Below, piece by piece: positions 23,684 to 31,445 of a stretch of 34,933 bases of DNA. The DNA comes from Acidobacteriaceae bacterium (GTDB lineage Bacteria; Acidobacteriota; Terriglobia; Terriglobales; Acidobacteriaceae), in assembly GCA_030038435.1 (NCBI GenBank), contig JASHOY010000327.1:1-34933 (forward strand), in the 5' to 3' direction. Below the pieces are notes generated by a model. It was not told the origin of the DNA, did not search any database, and saw only the letters and a program-made list of their open reading frames with translations. Numbering within the stretch: position 1 is the stretch's first letter; each line of letters begins with the position of its first letter. The position numbers were made by a program, and so were the translations under genes.

Positions 23684-24823
23684 TCAGTCGTCAAGTCGGC
23701 AATGGCCGCCTGGGAGCTCGGAGACACCTGCACTTCGTTCATCGCGGCTGGAAACGATCTGGGAGATAAAGCAGATGGATCCCTTTTGCTTGCGCGACAA
23801 AATGCACACTCCCTCCTGACCAGGATTGCAGTGGGCCTCGCAGTGGTAAGGCAGTTCAACGTCTCTATCAAGACGAGGCTGTATGCAACAGACGGTCTGA
23901 TTCCGACCGGCATTCTTGGCGCCGTAGAGAGCAGTGTCGGCAGCGGCGATCAGTTCTGAACTGGTCGGGAAATCGCCTCGGGCAATCACACCGCCGATAC
24001 TGACGGTAACAGGAATCGGGCACTCATCAATCAGGATGGGCTCATCACTGATCGCTAGGCGCAGGTCCTCGGCACGCTTGCGGAGCTGCTTTGATCCGCA
24101 ACCGGGCAGAGCGATGCAGAACTCCTCGCCCCCGAAGCGTCCGATGAAATCGGAGCTGCGGGTAGCAGCCTTGAGGCGGCGCGCAATTTCCTCTAGGACA
24201 AGATCGCCCGCCTGGTGACCGTGCGTGTCATTGACGATCTTAAAGTAATCGATGTCCAGAAGCAGCAGACCGATTTCTTCGTTTTCATGATGCTTACGAT
24301 CGAGGGCGCCCCGGAGGAAATCAAAGAACGCATTGCGATTCCAGAGGCCTGTCAGCGGATCGTGCATGGCCTGGATCTGAACCTTGTCGCGTGAATCAAT
24401 GAGACGGTTCTGAAGCTGAAGGATACGATTGGCGACAACGAGCCGGGCTTTCAGTTCTGGAGGGTCAACCGGCTTGACGAGAAGATCGTCGGCTCCGGCT
24501 TCCAGGGCATGGACGGCATCCGCCTTCTTGTCGCGTACGGTGATGACAAGGATGTAGTGGTAGTATTCGCGCGCGTCGCTGCGGAGCTTGCGGGTAAGGG
24601 CGATCCCGTCCAGACCCGGCATAACCCAATCGACGAGAAGGATCTCGGGTGGCTGCGCCTGCTGAAGAACCGTCCAGGCTTCATTGCCGTCCGCGGCGAC
24701 GACCGTCTGATAGCCCCAATCCTGCAGCCAGCGCTGCAGCAGCAGACGAGTCGCGGAGTCGTCATCAGCGATGAGCACTCTGGGAAGATGAAACCCGCTA
24801 ACTTCGTCCCGGGAAGAAATCAT
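23684..24823 (-). CDS. Response regulator with GGDEF domain (diguanylate cyclase) and Cys-rich tail
   Basis: A 379-aa PleD/WspR-like protein. The receiver domain (about 14-135) has the acidic cluster A-D-D-D, phospho-acceptor Asp65 in LLVDWVMPG and the conserved Lys in LVKPVDPP. The GGDEF domain (about 150-310) has active-site GGEEF (231-235), the metal Asp in LLLDIDYFK and an intact product-inhibition site R222-x-x-D225 five residues before GGEEF. It should make cyclic di-GMP when phosphorylated. The C-terminal 65 residues are unusual: they hold seven Cys (312, 313, 328, 332, 340, 351, 375), including an HCEAHC group, beyond the normal end of the domain. No kinase adjoins; the orphan kinase at 17509 is a possible partner. 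ATG 24823 has only a weak ribosome-binding site. Confidence 0.93.
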   Translation of the reverse strand: MISSRDEVSGFHLPRVLIADDDSATRLLLQRWLQDWGYQTVVAADGNEAWTVLQQAQPPEILLVDWVMPGLDGIALTRKLRSDAREYYHYILVITVRDKKADAVHALEAGADDLLVKPVDPPELKARLVVANRILQLQNRLIDSRDKVQIQAMHDPLTGLWNRNAFFDFLRGALDRKHHENEEIGLLLLDIDYFKIVNDTHGHQAGDLVLEEIARRLKAATRSSDFIGRFGGEEFCIALPGCGSKQLRKRAEDLRLAISDEPILIDECPIPVTVSIGGVIARGDFPTSSELIAAADTALYGAKNAGRNQTVCCIQPRLDRDVELPYHCEAHCNPGQEGVCILSRKQKGSICFISQIVSSRDERSAGVSELPGGHCRLDD

Positions 24824-25252
24824 TCGAACCGCCGAATTCTGGCGCTAAGTCTGAGCTACTCGGCTCCGGACGTTGTTGGCCCACCTAGAGATTTGGATTG
24901 GCTGTGTAGTTTGAAGATTACCACAGTTCGCGCCCCTTCCGGCGCAGCCAGATCGGCAAGTCGGCTCCTTTTGCGCCGGCACCCCGCAGGACGAGCAGAA
25001 ATACCAGGAGAACCCGGCCTGTATGGCGGGGTTCATTGGATGCGGGCTGCCCTTCGGCCAATTTGCGCATCGGCCCGTTGTTTTTACTTCATGCAACTAT
25101 GCCCGTGCGGAATACCATTGTGATGTACATCACACGTCTTGCGGCACTAATATTCGTTCCCGCTACGTGCTGGCCAGCTTATGAGGTTCATGTAAAAGTG
25201 TGTCGAGGCAACGAAGCGTTTCGTCCTTACCTTCGGCTCGTGCCTGGGTCTT
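24824..25252. other. 429-bp intergenic region with one CRP-type site and no confident gene
   Basis: It holds the perfect palindrome at 25119-25134 and, on the minus strand, an 83-codon Cys-rich frame (24845-25096; CSSC near residue 32, then C-x3-C and a later Cys) ending 22 bp before the GGDEF start. That frame has no ribosome-binding site, and the opposite strand is also open there, so I do not call it a gene. Nothing else is evident. Confidence 0.5.
25119..25134. promoter_or_regulatory. Perfect CRP-type palindrome
   Basis: TGTGATGTACATCACA is a perfect 16-bp palindrome with CRP half-sites TGTGA/TCACA and a six-base centre. It lies 296 bp upstream of the leftward GGDEF gene; the genes to its right end there, so the diguanylate cyclase (or an unseen transcript) is the only clear target. 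The same half-sites recur at 10746-10761. Confidence 0.65.
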
Positions 25253-25477
25253 TCAGATCACGCGACGCAGCACAGGCAGATGCGCAAAATAGACCGCGTC
25301 TCTTCGGTCCACGAACACGCGCGCTCCGGGGTAGTCAAAGCGGTAGGCGCTGCGCGAACCGGGCCCCACGATGCTTAGTGCGGTTTTGCCGGTGTATTCA
25401 AACAGAACCGCGGCCCGGGTTTGTGGCGTCGATGGAAAGTTCGTAGAACGGCTTCGGGTGCTTCCACAGCAATTCAT
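25253..25477 (-). CDS. 74-aa small protein with V-D-x-R-D-A motif
   Basis: A 74-residue protein starting at ATG 25477, with AAAGGA seven bases upstream and only five bases after the DUF1360 stop. After a Ser/Arg-rich start it reads VLFEYTGKTALSIVGPGSRSAYRFDYPGARVFVDRRDA with a short hydrophobic end (broken here only by comment: key residues are V-G, R-S-x-Y-x-F and V-D-R-R-D-A). The same pattern (V-x-G, R-S-x-Y-x-F, V-D-x-R-D-A) occurs in the 71-aa protein at 28673-28888, so both belong to one small beta-type domain. Similar short V-D-x-R-D-A proteins are familiar from phage structural gene clusters, an impression I cannot verify. It is the last gene of the leftward operon. No function is assigned. 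Confidence 0.65.
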   Translation of the reverse strand: MNCCGSTRSRSTNFPSTPQTRAAVLFEYTGKTALSIVGPGSRSAYRFDYPGARVFVDRRDAVYFAHLPVLRRVI

Positions 25478-25482
25478 GGCTT

Positions 25483-25806
25483 CTATCCTTTCGTCGGCTG
25501 CGATGGATCTTCTGTGTAAATAGGCTGAACCGGGACTGTGGCGCGGTCCAGGAGGATGGCGGCGCCGGATATTGCCGGCCAGAGGAGCAATCGCTGTGCC
25601 CACGTGCCGCCCAGCCACCACGCTAACGGCGCCGCAACCCACAGACTGAGGCAGTAGAAACAATCCAGAAGCTCGCCCCAAAATCTCGAACCCGCCAGTC
25701 TGCGCAAGCGCACCAACACCTGCCAGGGACCGTCCTCGGCACTCAGCAGGTGTGTGAGGCGCCAGACGGCAAGCGCGGCCATGACGGATTGAAACTCGAT
25801 GCGCAT
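25483..25806 (-). CDS. DUF1360 family small membrane protein
   Basis: A 107-aa protein matching the DUF1360 pattern: VMAALAVWRLTHLLSAEDGPW near the start, then LVRLRRLAG, and the signature GELLDCFYCLSLWVAAPL with the C-x-x-C pair, followed by two hydrophobic segments (about residues 44-60 and 66-82). The function of DUF1360 is unknown; the Cys pair in a membrane segment could bind metal or be redox active. ATG 25806 is chosen since it begins the conserved region; GTCAGGG upstream is a weak ribosome-binding site. It sits 59 bp after the 702-aa gene and five bases before the 74-aa gene in a compact leftward operon. Confidence 0.75.
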   Translation of the reverse strand: MRIEFQSVMAALAVWRLTHLLSAEDGPWQVLVRLRRLAGSRFWGELLDCFYCLSLWVAAPLAWWLGGTWAQRLLLWPAISGAAILLDRATVPVQPIYTEDPSQPTKG

Positions 25807-25865
25807 CGGGATGAGTAGCGGACCCTGACGGCAGGTTCGCCGCCAGGATCCGCATTCGCCCCCCC

Positions 25866-27974
25866 TTATAAATTGGAAAGCAGGCAGAAGCCTGTATCCG
25901 CGGCGCTTTCGTTGTGCGCCCCCCACGAGCTGTTGACGATGCTGCGGTCTGCGGCGAAGAGATGAACATCGTAGCCGCAGGGCTTCATGCCGGTGGTATT
26001 GAGCGACCAGGGGTCTCCGGGTGCCGCCGCAGTCTGGGTTGTGCCGCTACCGGGGGTTACCGGGCCGGAGAATGGCAGCGTTCCCAGCGAGTAGGAACCG
26101 AAGTTTGCATCGCGCGCCACAAAGTGACCGGTAAGCGTGGCGCCAACCCCGAACTTGCCGCAATCGCCTGCGCTGTCGATGTGCACGGCGGCTTCAGGAG
26201 CCGTATTGTCGAGCTGCACCCGATGGATATCCGGGATCGCACCCAATACCGGAGTGTCGAAGAAGTCAGCGATGTCGATCTTCACTTCCCACAGGTCGTC
26301 GCCGCTGCTATCCCAGTTGCCCAGCAGGTTCTCGATATTATCTGTGTACTGCTGATAGTTGAAGTACCCGCTCGGATCGGGATTACTGATATAAGTGGTG
26401 CCGTCCCAGCGGGTGAGCATCAACGGATTGACGACCGTTTGCCACAAGCCGCCGGAGGTGATATCCCGGACCTGAACGCGGTATTTGTAGCCGGGAAATT
26501 CCGGTCCTTGTACCTCGACTCGACCTCCGAACGGGCAGGCGCGGCCCAGGCTGTCGGCCAGCAGGTTGTTCCCGGCAAAACGGGCATTTAGCATCGTGAA
26601 GCCGGTGGTGGAATCAATCTGGCTGGTTGGAATGCCGCCCAGGATGCTGATTTTCGGGTTCAGCGGGTTGCCGACACTTCCCGGCCGAATCTGCACATGG
26701 CTATCAATCGAGTTACCCCAGAAGTTCAGCGCATTAGGATCCGTGGTCGAAGGCGGCGTGGCCCACGAGAGCACCGCGCGAACGCGCGCAACTTTGGGAA
26801 CTTCGCATGCGGTGCGGTGCTGGCTCAGGTCCACAGGCAGCATGGCCATGTAGCAAAGGTCTTCGCCAGCAGGCCGGTTGATGTCATGCACGTTCACCTG
26901 TACCGTGCCCAGATAAGTGAAGGCGCAGGTGTTATCCCAGTCAGCCCAGAAGGCGACATATTCATAGCTGCCCGCCGAGCAAAGATTGCCGGAGTAACCG
27001 AGGTTCTGCTTGATCTGAAATGTAGCAACCAAGCGTTCGAAGCCTGGGGCGCCTTCAAGCCCGAGGCAATCCAGTTGCTCGTAAGCAACGTCTGCGTCCT
27101 TCTCTGCAACCGCCGCAATAATCTTGGACCAGTCGATGTTCAGAGCCGCAAATTCAGCCATCTTGTCGGCTACCAGCGCGCTGCTCACTGCGGGAGCCGA
27201 GAGTGCGCTGCTCGCTTCTGCGAAACCAAAGCGATGAGCCGGAACCTGATTTTCCTTTCCGCCGTATAGCGACGCAAGCTGGGCCAGCGTCAATGGCGCC
27301 GGATCAGGGGGTGGGATGGGTATCGAGGGAACCGTCGCGACTTTCTCTTTGGCCGTGATCGGCAAAATACCGTCTTCGAAAAGATCCTCAATAACATCCA
27401 AAATCGTCGTCGGGCCCGGTTTCAGTTGAATGTGGCCATCGAGCGTGTTGCCCCAAATTACCGGAAACGTGGGACTGGTGGGGACAGATTGCCAGGAAAG
27501 TATGGCGCGAACCAGGGGCAAAACCGGATCGTCGCAGTCCTCGCTGTTGGGCGGCGAATAGGGAACGGACGCGGCATAGCTGAGCGGCTTGTTGGCCTGC
27601 TTGGCACAGTCTGCGCCGTTGGGCAGATCGTGCACATTTACCGCCACCAGTCCGACGTCCTCAAAGCCACTGCCGGTGTCCACATAAAACTGGATGTATT
27701 CGTAAGAACCGGCGCTGCAGTTATCGCCCAGATAACCTGACGGCTGCTTAATATGGATAATTGCCTCGAGCACTCCAAGATCGGGGTTATAACCGACGCA
27801 AGTCAGTTCTTCATAGGTGGTGTCGTTGGACAAGGGAAATACAGGCGGGAGCTTGATGGCCGGAAAGCTTCCGAAGTAGTTGGGGTTTTTGGCAATGAGT
27901 TGATTGAACTGAAGACGCTCAGCATGTCCTTTGGGCTGGTCGACAGGAGTTTGATTCTTTTGGGCGTTCGCCAT
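25866..27974 (-). CDS. 702-aa protein with a tandemly duplicated domain, unknown function
   Basis: A large protein with no signal peptide. Two copies of a roughly 135-residue domain are obvious at about residues 53-187 and 298-432. Both have Y-E-x-L-x-C-x-G, an I-K-Q-x-x-G-Y-x-G/D-N-C-S-A-G-S-Y-E-Y block, VNVHD, V-R-A-x-L-S-W and W-G-N-x-x-D-x-H-x-Q-x-x-P. The linker is Pro/Ala-rich. The C-terminal 220 residues are a separate beta-rich region with QVRDI and VQLDNTAPEA, the latter resembling Ig-like surface modules. Paired Cys recur in each copy. I recognise no characterised family. The ribosome-binding site GGAGGAGG four bases before ATG 27974 is among the strongest in the window, pointing to high expression. 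It leads an operon with DUF1360 and the 74-aa protein. A structural or binding protein that is released without a signal peptide is conceivable but unproven. Confidence 0.85.
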   Translation of the reverse strand: MANAQKNQTPVDQPKGHAERLQFNQLIAKNPNYFGSFPAIKLPPVFPLSNDTTYEELTCVGYNPDLGVLEAIIHIKQPSGYLGDNCSAGSYEYIQFYVDTGSGFEDVGLVAVNVHDLPNGADCAKQANKPLSYAASVPYSPPNSEDCDDPVLPLVRAILSWQSVPTSPTFPVIWGNTLDGHIQLKPGPTTILDVIEDLFEDGILPITAKEKVATVPSIPIPPPDPAPLTLAQLASLYGGKENQVPAHRFGFAEASSALSAPAVSSALVADKMAEFAALNIDWSKIIAAVAEKDADVAYEQLDCLGLEGAPGFERLVATFQIKQNLGYSGNLCSAGSYEYVAFWADWDNTCAFTYLGTVQVNVHDINRPAGEDLCYMAMLPVDLSQHRTACEVPKVARVRAVLSWATPPSTTDPNALNFWGNSIDSHVQIRPGSVGNPLNPKISILGGIPTSQIDSTTGFTMLNARFAGNNLLADSLGRACPFGGRVEVQGPEFPGYKYRVQVRDITSGGLWQTVVNPLMLTRWDGTTYISNPDPSGYFNYQQYTDNIENLLGNWDSSGDDLWEVKIDIADFFDTPVLGAIPDIHRVQLDNTAPEAAVHIDSAGDCGKFGVGATLTGHFVARDANFGSYSLGTLPFSGPVTPGSGTTQTAAAPGDPWSLNTTGMKPCGYDVHLFAADRSIVNSSWGAHNESAADTGFCLLSNL

Positions 27975-28485
27975 TATGCCTCCTCCGGTTGTGAGTTTCT
28001 GAGTGTGGCCTTCAGAACTTAAGGCAAGCAGTCAGACCGGATATGACTTAGTGATCGCCAAAGGGAATTCGTTTCAAGGCCGGCGAGTGAAGTTGAGGAA
28101 GCGCGAGCCCGGGTTTCGATTTTTTTTATTCGCAATTCTGTAACGCTTCTCCTGCGAGGTGCACTATCCAGTGCGCCCCGGAGAAGGAAAGTTGCCGGCC
28201 GGGCGTCCGCGTTTCAGTCTCAATGGGGAAGATTCCGCCCGCGTTCAAAGCCTGTCCACATTTCCCAACGGCTGCTCCCTTCCCCAGAACCAGACGGAGC
28301 CCGCTTTTCGGGGCGGGTTCCGTCGGAGCGGAACACCCAGGAGGATCAGGACGGTGGCAATGATGACCAATTTACCCTCGACCCCTGCCAATGCGGTTTC
28401 GCCCTGGCGGCGGGATCCTGAACTCGTCCAGAACGGGTCAGGACCTCTGTTTGCAGTTCTCTGTTCGCGATCCAAAATCTTCCGG
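27975..28485. other. 511-bp region between the divergent operons
   Basis: It must hold the leftward promoter of the 702-aa gene and a rightward promoter, but I find no strong boxes; TTGAAA on the minus strand near 28079 has only a poor -10 partner. An interrupted inverted repeat rich in C/G lies near 28298-28321. Open frames here on both strands lack ribosome-binding sites. Confidence 0.4.
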
Positions 28486-28683
28486 ATGAATATTGCTCTG
28501 TTTTCCCTCTGGCTTATGTTTCCGTTGTTTCTCGTTTTGACCAGCGACTGGATCGGACTGCTGGTCACTTTCCAGGCGATGACCATGGCGCTGCGACTGC
28601 GAAAGGCGCCGGCCGCGAAGGCTTTCGTCGCTCCCTCATCCGCAAGTCGCGGCAGAGTTAAAGGAGACCATCGTGTACTGTGA
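28486..28683 (+). CDS. Putative 65-aa small membrane protein
   Basis: A short frame starting at ATG 28486. One long hydrophobic region (MNIALFSLWLMFPLFLVL, then SDWIGLLVTFQAM) is followed by a basic Ala/Arg/Lys tail. It overlaps the start of the next gene by 11 bp, which supports co-translation. The ribosome-binding site is weak, and the frame stays open well upstream without protein character, so it may be spurious. It would be the first gene of the rightward arm. Confidence 0.4.
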   Translation: MNIALFSLWLMFPLFLVLTSDWIGLLVTFQAMTMALRLRKAPAAKAFVAPSSASRGRVKGDHRVL

Positions 28684-28888
28684 AGAGCCCCAACACGCAG
28701 CGGAGTTCATTGAGAAATCCGTCGACACTTTGCTGAAACTTCGCTATTTAGGAAAATCACCGATTGCCGTGCGCGGCACCATAACTCGAAGCCTCTACCA
28801 TTTCTCTGACTTGTTGACTGTGCAGACGGTAGACGTGAGGGATGCGAGATTCCTGCTTGCCAGCAGGCTATTTGGAATAGATCGATGA
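28673..28888 (+). CDS. 71-aa small protein with V-D-x-R-D-A motif
   Basis: Starts with GTG at 28673, six bases after an excellent AAAGGAG. The protein opens MYCEEPQHAAEFIEKSVDTL, continues with LKLRYLGKSPIAVRG and ends with Y-H-F, then V-D-V-R-D-A and a short hydrophobic tail ending in L-F-G-I-D-R. The second half aligns by eye with the 74-aa protein at 25253-25477 (V-x-G, R-S-x-Y-x-F, V-D-x-R-D-A). Function is unknown. It sits 104 bp before the sigma-factor gene and may share its transcript. Confidence 0.65.
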   Translation: MYCEEPQHAAEFIEKSVDTLLKLRYLGKSPIAVRGTITRSLYHFSDLLTVQTVDVRDARFLLASRLFGIDR

Positions 28889-28992
28889 GCTGCTTTACCC
28901 ATCCCGACACAATCCTCCGCGGCGCCGTGGCGCGCCCCGCAGGCGTTCACAGGGTCAGGACGCGCCGCTCCAATGTGCCAGGAGAAGCCGCA

Positions 28993-29619
28993 ATGGTATA
29001 CTCGAACCCTCCTATCCCTATGGAGCGTTCGATGCAATTGCGTTCGTTCGACGCGGACTACGTCGAGAGTCTCTGCCAGGAAGACCCGCAGACGCAAGAG
29101 CATTTCGTCAGCTATTTCTCGGCATTACTGCGGGTCAAGCTGCGCGCGCGGCTGCAATCGCGGCACGCAATCGATGACGTTTGCCAAGAGACCTTTGTCC
29201 GGGTGTTTGCCGTATTGCGGAAGGATGGCGGCCTCAGGGATCCGGAGCGCCTGGGGGCTTTTGTCAATAGCGTCTGTAACAATGTGCTCCTCGAGACCTA
29301 CCGCATTTCAAGCCGGGTTGAGTCGCTCGATGCGGAGGGTCAACCGGAGCCGCCATTTACCGGCCCGGATGCTTTGGCGATTGTCGCCGCCCGCCAGATC
29401 AAAGATAAGGTGCGGGAGATCTTGCTCGGCATGCCGCCGCGCGACCGCTTCCTGTTGAAGGCGGTGTTCCTGGAACAGCGCAACCGCGATGAAGTATGCC
29501 GTGAATTTGGCGTGGATCGCGAATATTTGCGGGTGTTACTGCATCGGGCCAAACAGCAATTCAAATCCGAATACGTGAAGCGTTTTGGCGGCTTTTTGCC
29601 GCCGGATGCCGAGGCGTAA
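28993..29619 (+). CDS. ECF-type sigma factor
   Basis: About 208 residues. Region 2 lies at about residues 40-105: an AIDDVCQETFVRVFAVL block for core binding and -10 recognition, then LGAFVNSVCNNVLLETYR. Region 4 is at about 140-195 with VREILLGMPPRDRFLLKAVFLE and a helix-turn-helix DEVCREFGVDREYLRVLLHRAKQ. There is no region 3, as expected for ECF factors. ATG 28993 is chosen for AGGAG nine bases upstream; ATG at 29020 or 29032 would give a more typical N-terminus. The next gene encodes a zinc-finger anti-sigma factor, the standard arrangement. I infer that the pair controls the following unknown and CHAT genes and perhaps the leftward operon. Confidence 0.88.
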   Translation: MVYSNPPIPMERSMQLRSFDADYVESLCQEDPQTQEHFVSYFSALLRVKLRARLQSRHAIDDVCQETFVRVFAVLRKDGGLRDPERLGAFVNSVCNNVLLETYRISSRVESLDAEGQPEPPFTGPDALAIVAARQIKDKVREILLGMPPRDRFLLKAVFLEQRNRDEVCREFGVDREYLRVLLHRAKQQFKSEYVKRFGGFLPPDAEA

Positions 29620-29681
29620 GTGGGGCGTGAACACCTTGCCGCAGCAGGTTAGATGGAAGTAATGAAGATGGGAACAAACCT

Positions 29682-30386
29682 ATGAACCATAACCAGGCAG
29701 TAGAACAATTAGCGGTGGAGAGGTACCTCCTGGGTGAGCTCGATGCGGATGCCCGCGAGGATTTCGAAGAGCATATGTTCAGTTGCCCGGAATGCGCCTT
29801 GGACGCTCGTGTTGCGACCGTTTTTATTGAAGAAGCAAAAACTGAGTTAAATGAAATTGCTCCCGGTCAGCCGGAAGCGAAACTTACCGGCAAGCGAAGA
29901 AATGGCCGGTCTCATTGGTTTTTCTGGATGCGCCCGGCCTTTGCCATTCCTGTTTTTGCTGCGCTGGGGATGGTGATTGCCTATCAGAATCTGGTCACGT
30001 TTCCCGCCCTTCGCAAGGCGGGCAGCGAGCCGGCCATTCTTCCTGTAGCGCCCTTAAGCGGAGCCACACGCGGTGAGACGCGCACAACCATCGTGGTGGA
30101 CCGCGCGCGCGGCATTGCCGTGCCTGTCGATATTCCTCTCGACCCTGCCCTCGGCAATTTTGTCTCTTATTCCTTCCAACTCTACAACCAGCAAAAGATG
30201 CTTGCGTGGTCGGCAACGATCCCGTCACCTGGTCAGACCTCCAACGGCGACTTGCAACTCTCGATCGCGGTGCCGGGCAAAATGCTGAACAAGGGCGCTT
30301 ATTCCGTCTCGATTTCAGGAATTGGGGCGCGTGGCGAAAGTACGCCAATCGAAAACTACGCCTTCAACGTTGCCTTAACGAAGTGA
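29682..30386 (+). CDS. Zinc-finger transmembrane anti-sigma factor
   Basis: A 234-aa protein. The N-terminal zf-HC2 module has zinc ligands H31-x3-C35-x2-C38 in EEHMFSCPEC, the anti-sigma domain that holds an ECF factor. A single transmembrane helix (about 85-103) follows, and then a periplasmic beta-rich domain of about 130 residues (YSFQLYNQQKMLAWSATIP, ending NYAFNVALTK) that should sense the signal. The zinc site suggests redox sensitivity, as in ZAS proteins. It lies 62 bp after the sigma-factor gene, so the two form one regulatory unit. The site-1/site-2 proteolysis common to this class is not testable here. GGGA upstream of ATG 29682 is a weak ribosome-binding site. Confidence 0.85.
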   Translation: MNHNQAVEQLAVERYLLGELDADAREDFEEHMFSCPECALDARVATVFIEEAKTELNEIAPGQPEAKLTGKRRNGRSHWFFWMRPAFAIPVFAALGMVIAYQNLVTFPALRKAGSEPAILPVAPLSGATRGETRTTIVVDRARGIAVPVDIPLDPALGNFVSYSFQLYNQQKMLAWSATIPSPGQTSNGDLQLSIAVPGKMLNKGAYSVSISGIGARGESTPIENYAFNVALTK

Positions 30387-30513
30387 AGGCCTCCGATCCT
30401 GATTGGTTCCCGTCCCACCAGAGCCGCGCGACGCTTTTTTCCCTGGTCAGGGGCAGAAAAGCAGCTACACTGGATGGCATCCGTTCAAAATCACCGGCAA
30501 AGGATCTAGCAAG

Positions 30514-31371
30514 ATGAGCACTCAAATGCCTGAGAATCCTGAGAGAAGTCATGACTTTCACGCGTCGGCAACCATTATCTCCGGCCATTTAGAGCTTCCC
30601 CTTGAAAGACAGATCAGACCCCAGGCGCATGCGGAGCTTCACAAAAACGGCGGGTATTTTTCTCAACGGGCAGAGAATTTCAGTGTTGAAGGAGTGATTT
30701 CGTTCCGCTCCGCCTACACGCAGGTTTCCGGCAATAAAAGCACCAAAAAGGGGCAGGGCTGGACTACGCTGACCACCACCGTGGTCGAGGGACTAAACGT
30801 TCTGGAAGTGGTCACCGCCGACCGGATTGTGGGGCAGACGATCACCGAGCACCCGCTTGAGGGATACGTGCCGTCGATCTCGTTTCTGGGGACCCGCTTC
30901 GAGAATCTGCGCATCGCCGGCCATCCCGTCGATCTTGACTTCGATTACAACATTCTTGGAGCAAAGCCAAAAGGCGACGGCGCTTACACCAGGGATTCAG
31001 ATTTGATTGCCCGGGTAAGCAATCAGTATGGCCGTGTGCTTGAAAGCGGGGAGCTTTCCGAAGATCTTCGCGAACGTTACAATCGACTTTCCTCGACTCT
31101 TGGGAGCACGGAGGCAGTTGAATGTTCCCTGGTGAATTGTGCGAGCGCTTTCTATCCCGGCTTTTCCTTCGGCCATATCATCTGGGTGCCCGATTTTGGC
31201 AAGATTATCTTAGCCAGATTAAAGGTCAGCCATGGCGATTACGGCACCCTGACCGGAGCTCCGAGGATAACGAATGTTCACCTTACGATGGTGGACCTCG
31301 AACTTGGCTGCGCGGCCGCAGGCAATGTCCCGATCGGCAGCGGGTCCACCAACGGAGGGAGCAATCCGTAG
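30514..31371 (+). CDS. Unrecognised 285-aa protein between anti-sigma and CHAT genes
   Basis: Starts at ATG 30514, ten bases after AAAGGA. There is no signal peptide and no transmembrane helix. The chain is beta-rich, with repeated Thr/Val strands (GWTTLTTTVVEGLNVLEVV), a GYVPSISFLGTRFENLRI block and a Gly/Ser-rich end (GSGSTNGGSNP). Cys are few: ECSLVNC near residue 208 and one near 270. I recognise no family. It stands between a sigma/anti-sigma pair and a CHAT protease on one strand with short gaps, which makes it a candidate substrate, inhibitor or cargo of the CHAT protein. The frame is open upstream, but only the part from 30514 has a ribosome-binding site. Confidence 0.75.
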   Translation: MSTQMPENPERSHDFHASATIISGHLELPLERQIRPQAHAELHKNGGYFSQRAENFSVEGVISFRSAYTQVSGNKSTKKGQGWTTLTTTVVEGLNVLEVVTADRIVGQTITEHPLEGYVPSISFLGTRFENLRIAGHPVDLDFDYNILGAKPKGDGAYTRDSDLIARVSNQYGRVLESGELSEDLRERYNRLSSTLGSTEAVECSLVNCASAFYPGFSFGHIIWVPDFGKIILARLKVSHGDYGTLTGAPRITNVHLTMVDLELGCAAAGNVPIGSGSTNGGSNP

Positions 31372-31445
31372 GAGAAGCGCAGACTGAAGACCTGCAATCA
31401 CCGGCTGTCAATCCGGACAGGAAGATCAAGACCCGCAAACACCCG

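Noticed and set aside
25036-25446. Rightward frame spanning the CRP palindrome and overlapping the 74-aa gene
   Set aside because: It becomes Arg/Cys-rich noise where it crosses the real minus-strand gene; no ribosome-binding site.
28245-28586. 113-codon minus-strand frame with one hydrophobic stretch, antisense to the small membrane protein at 28486
   Set aside because: No initiation signal, and it conflicts with the rightward arrangement leading to the 71-aa gene.
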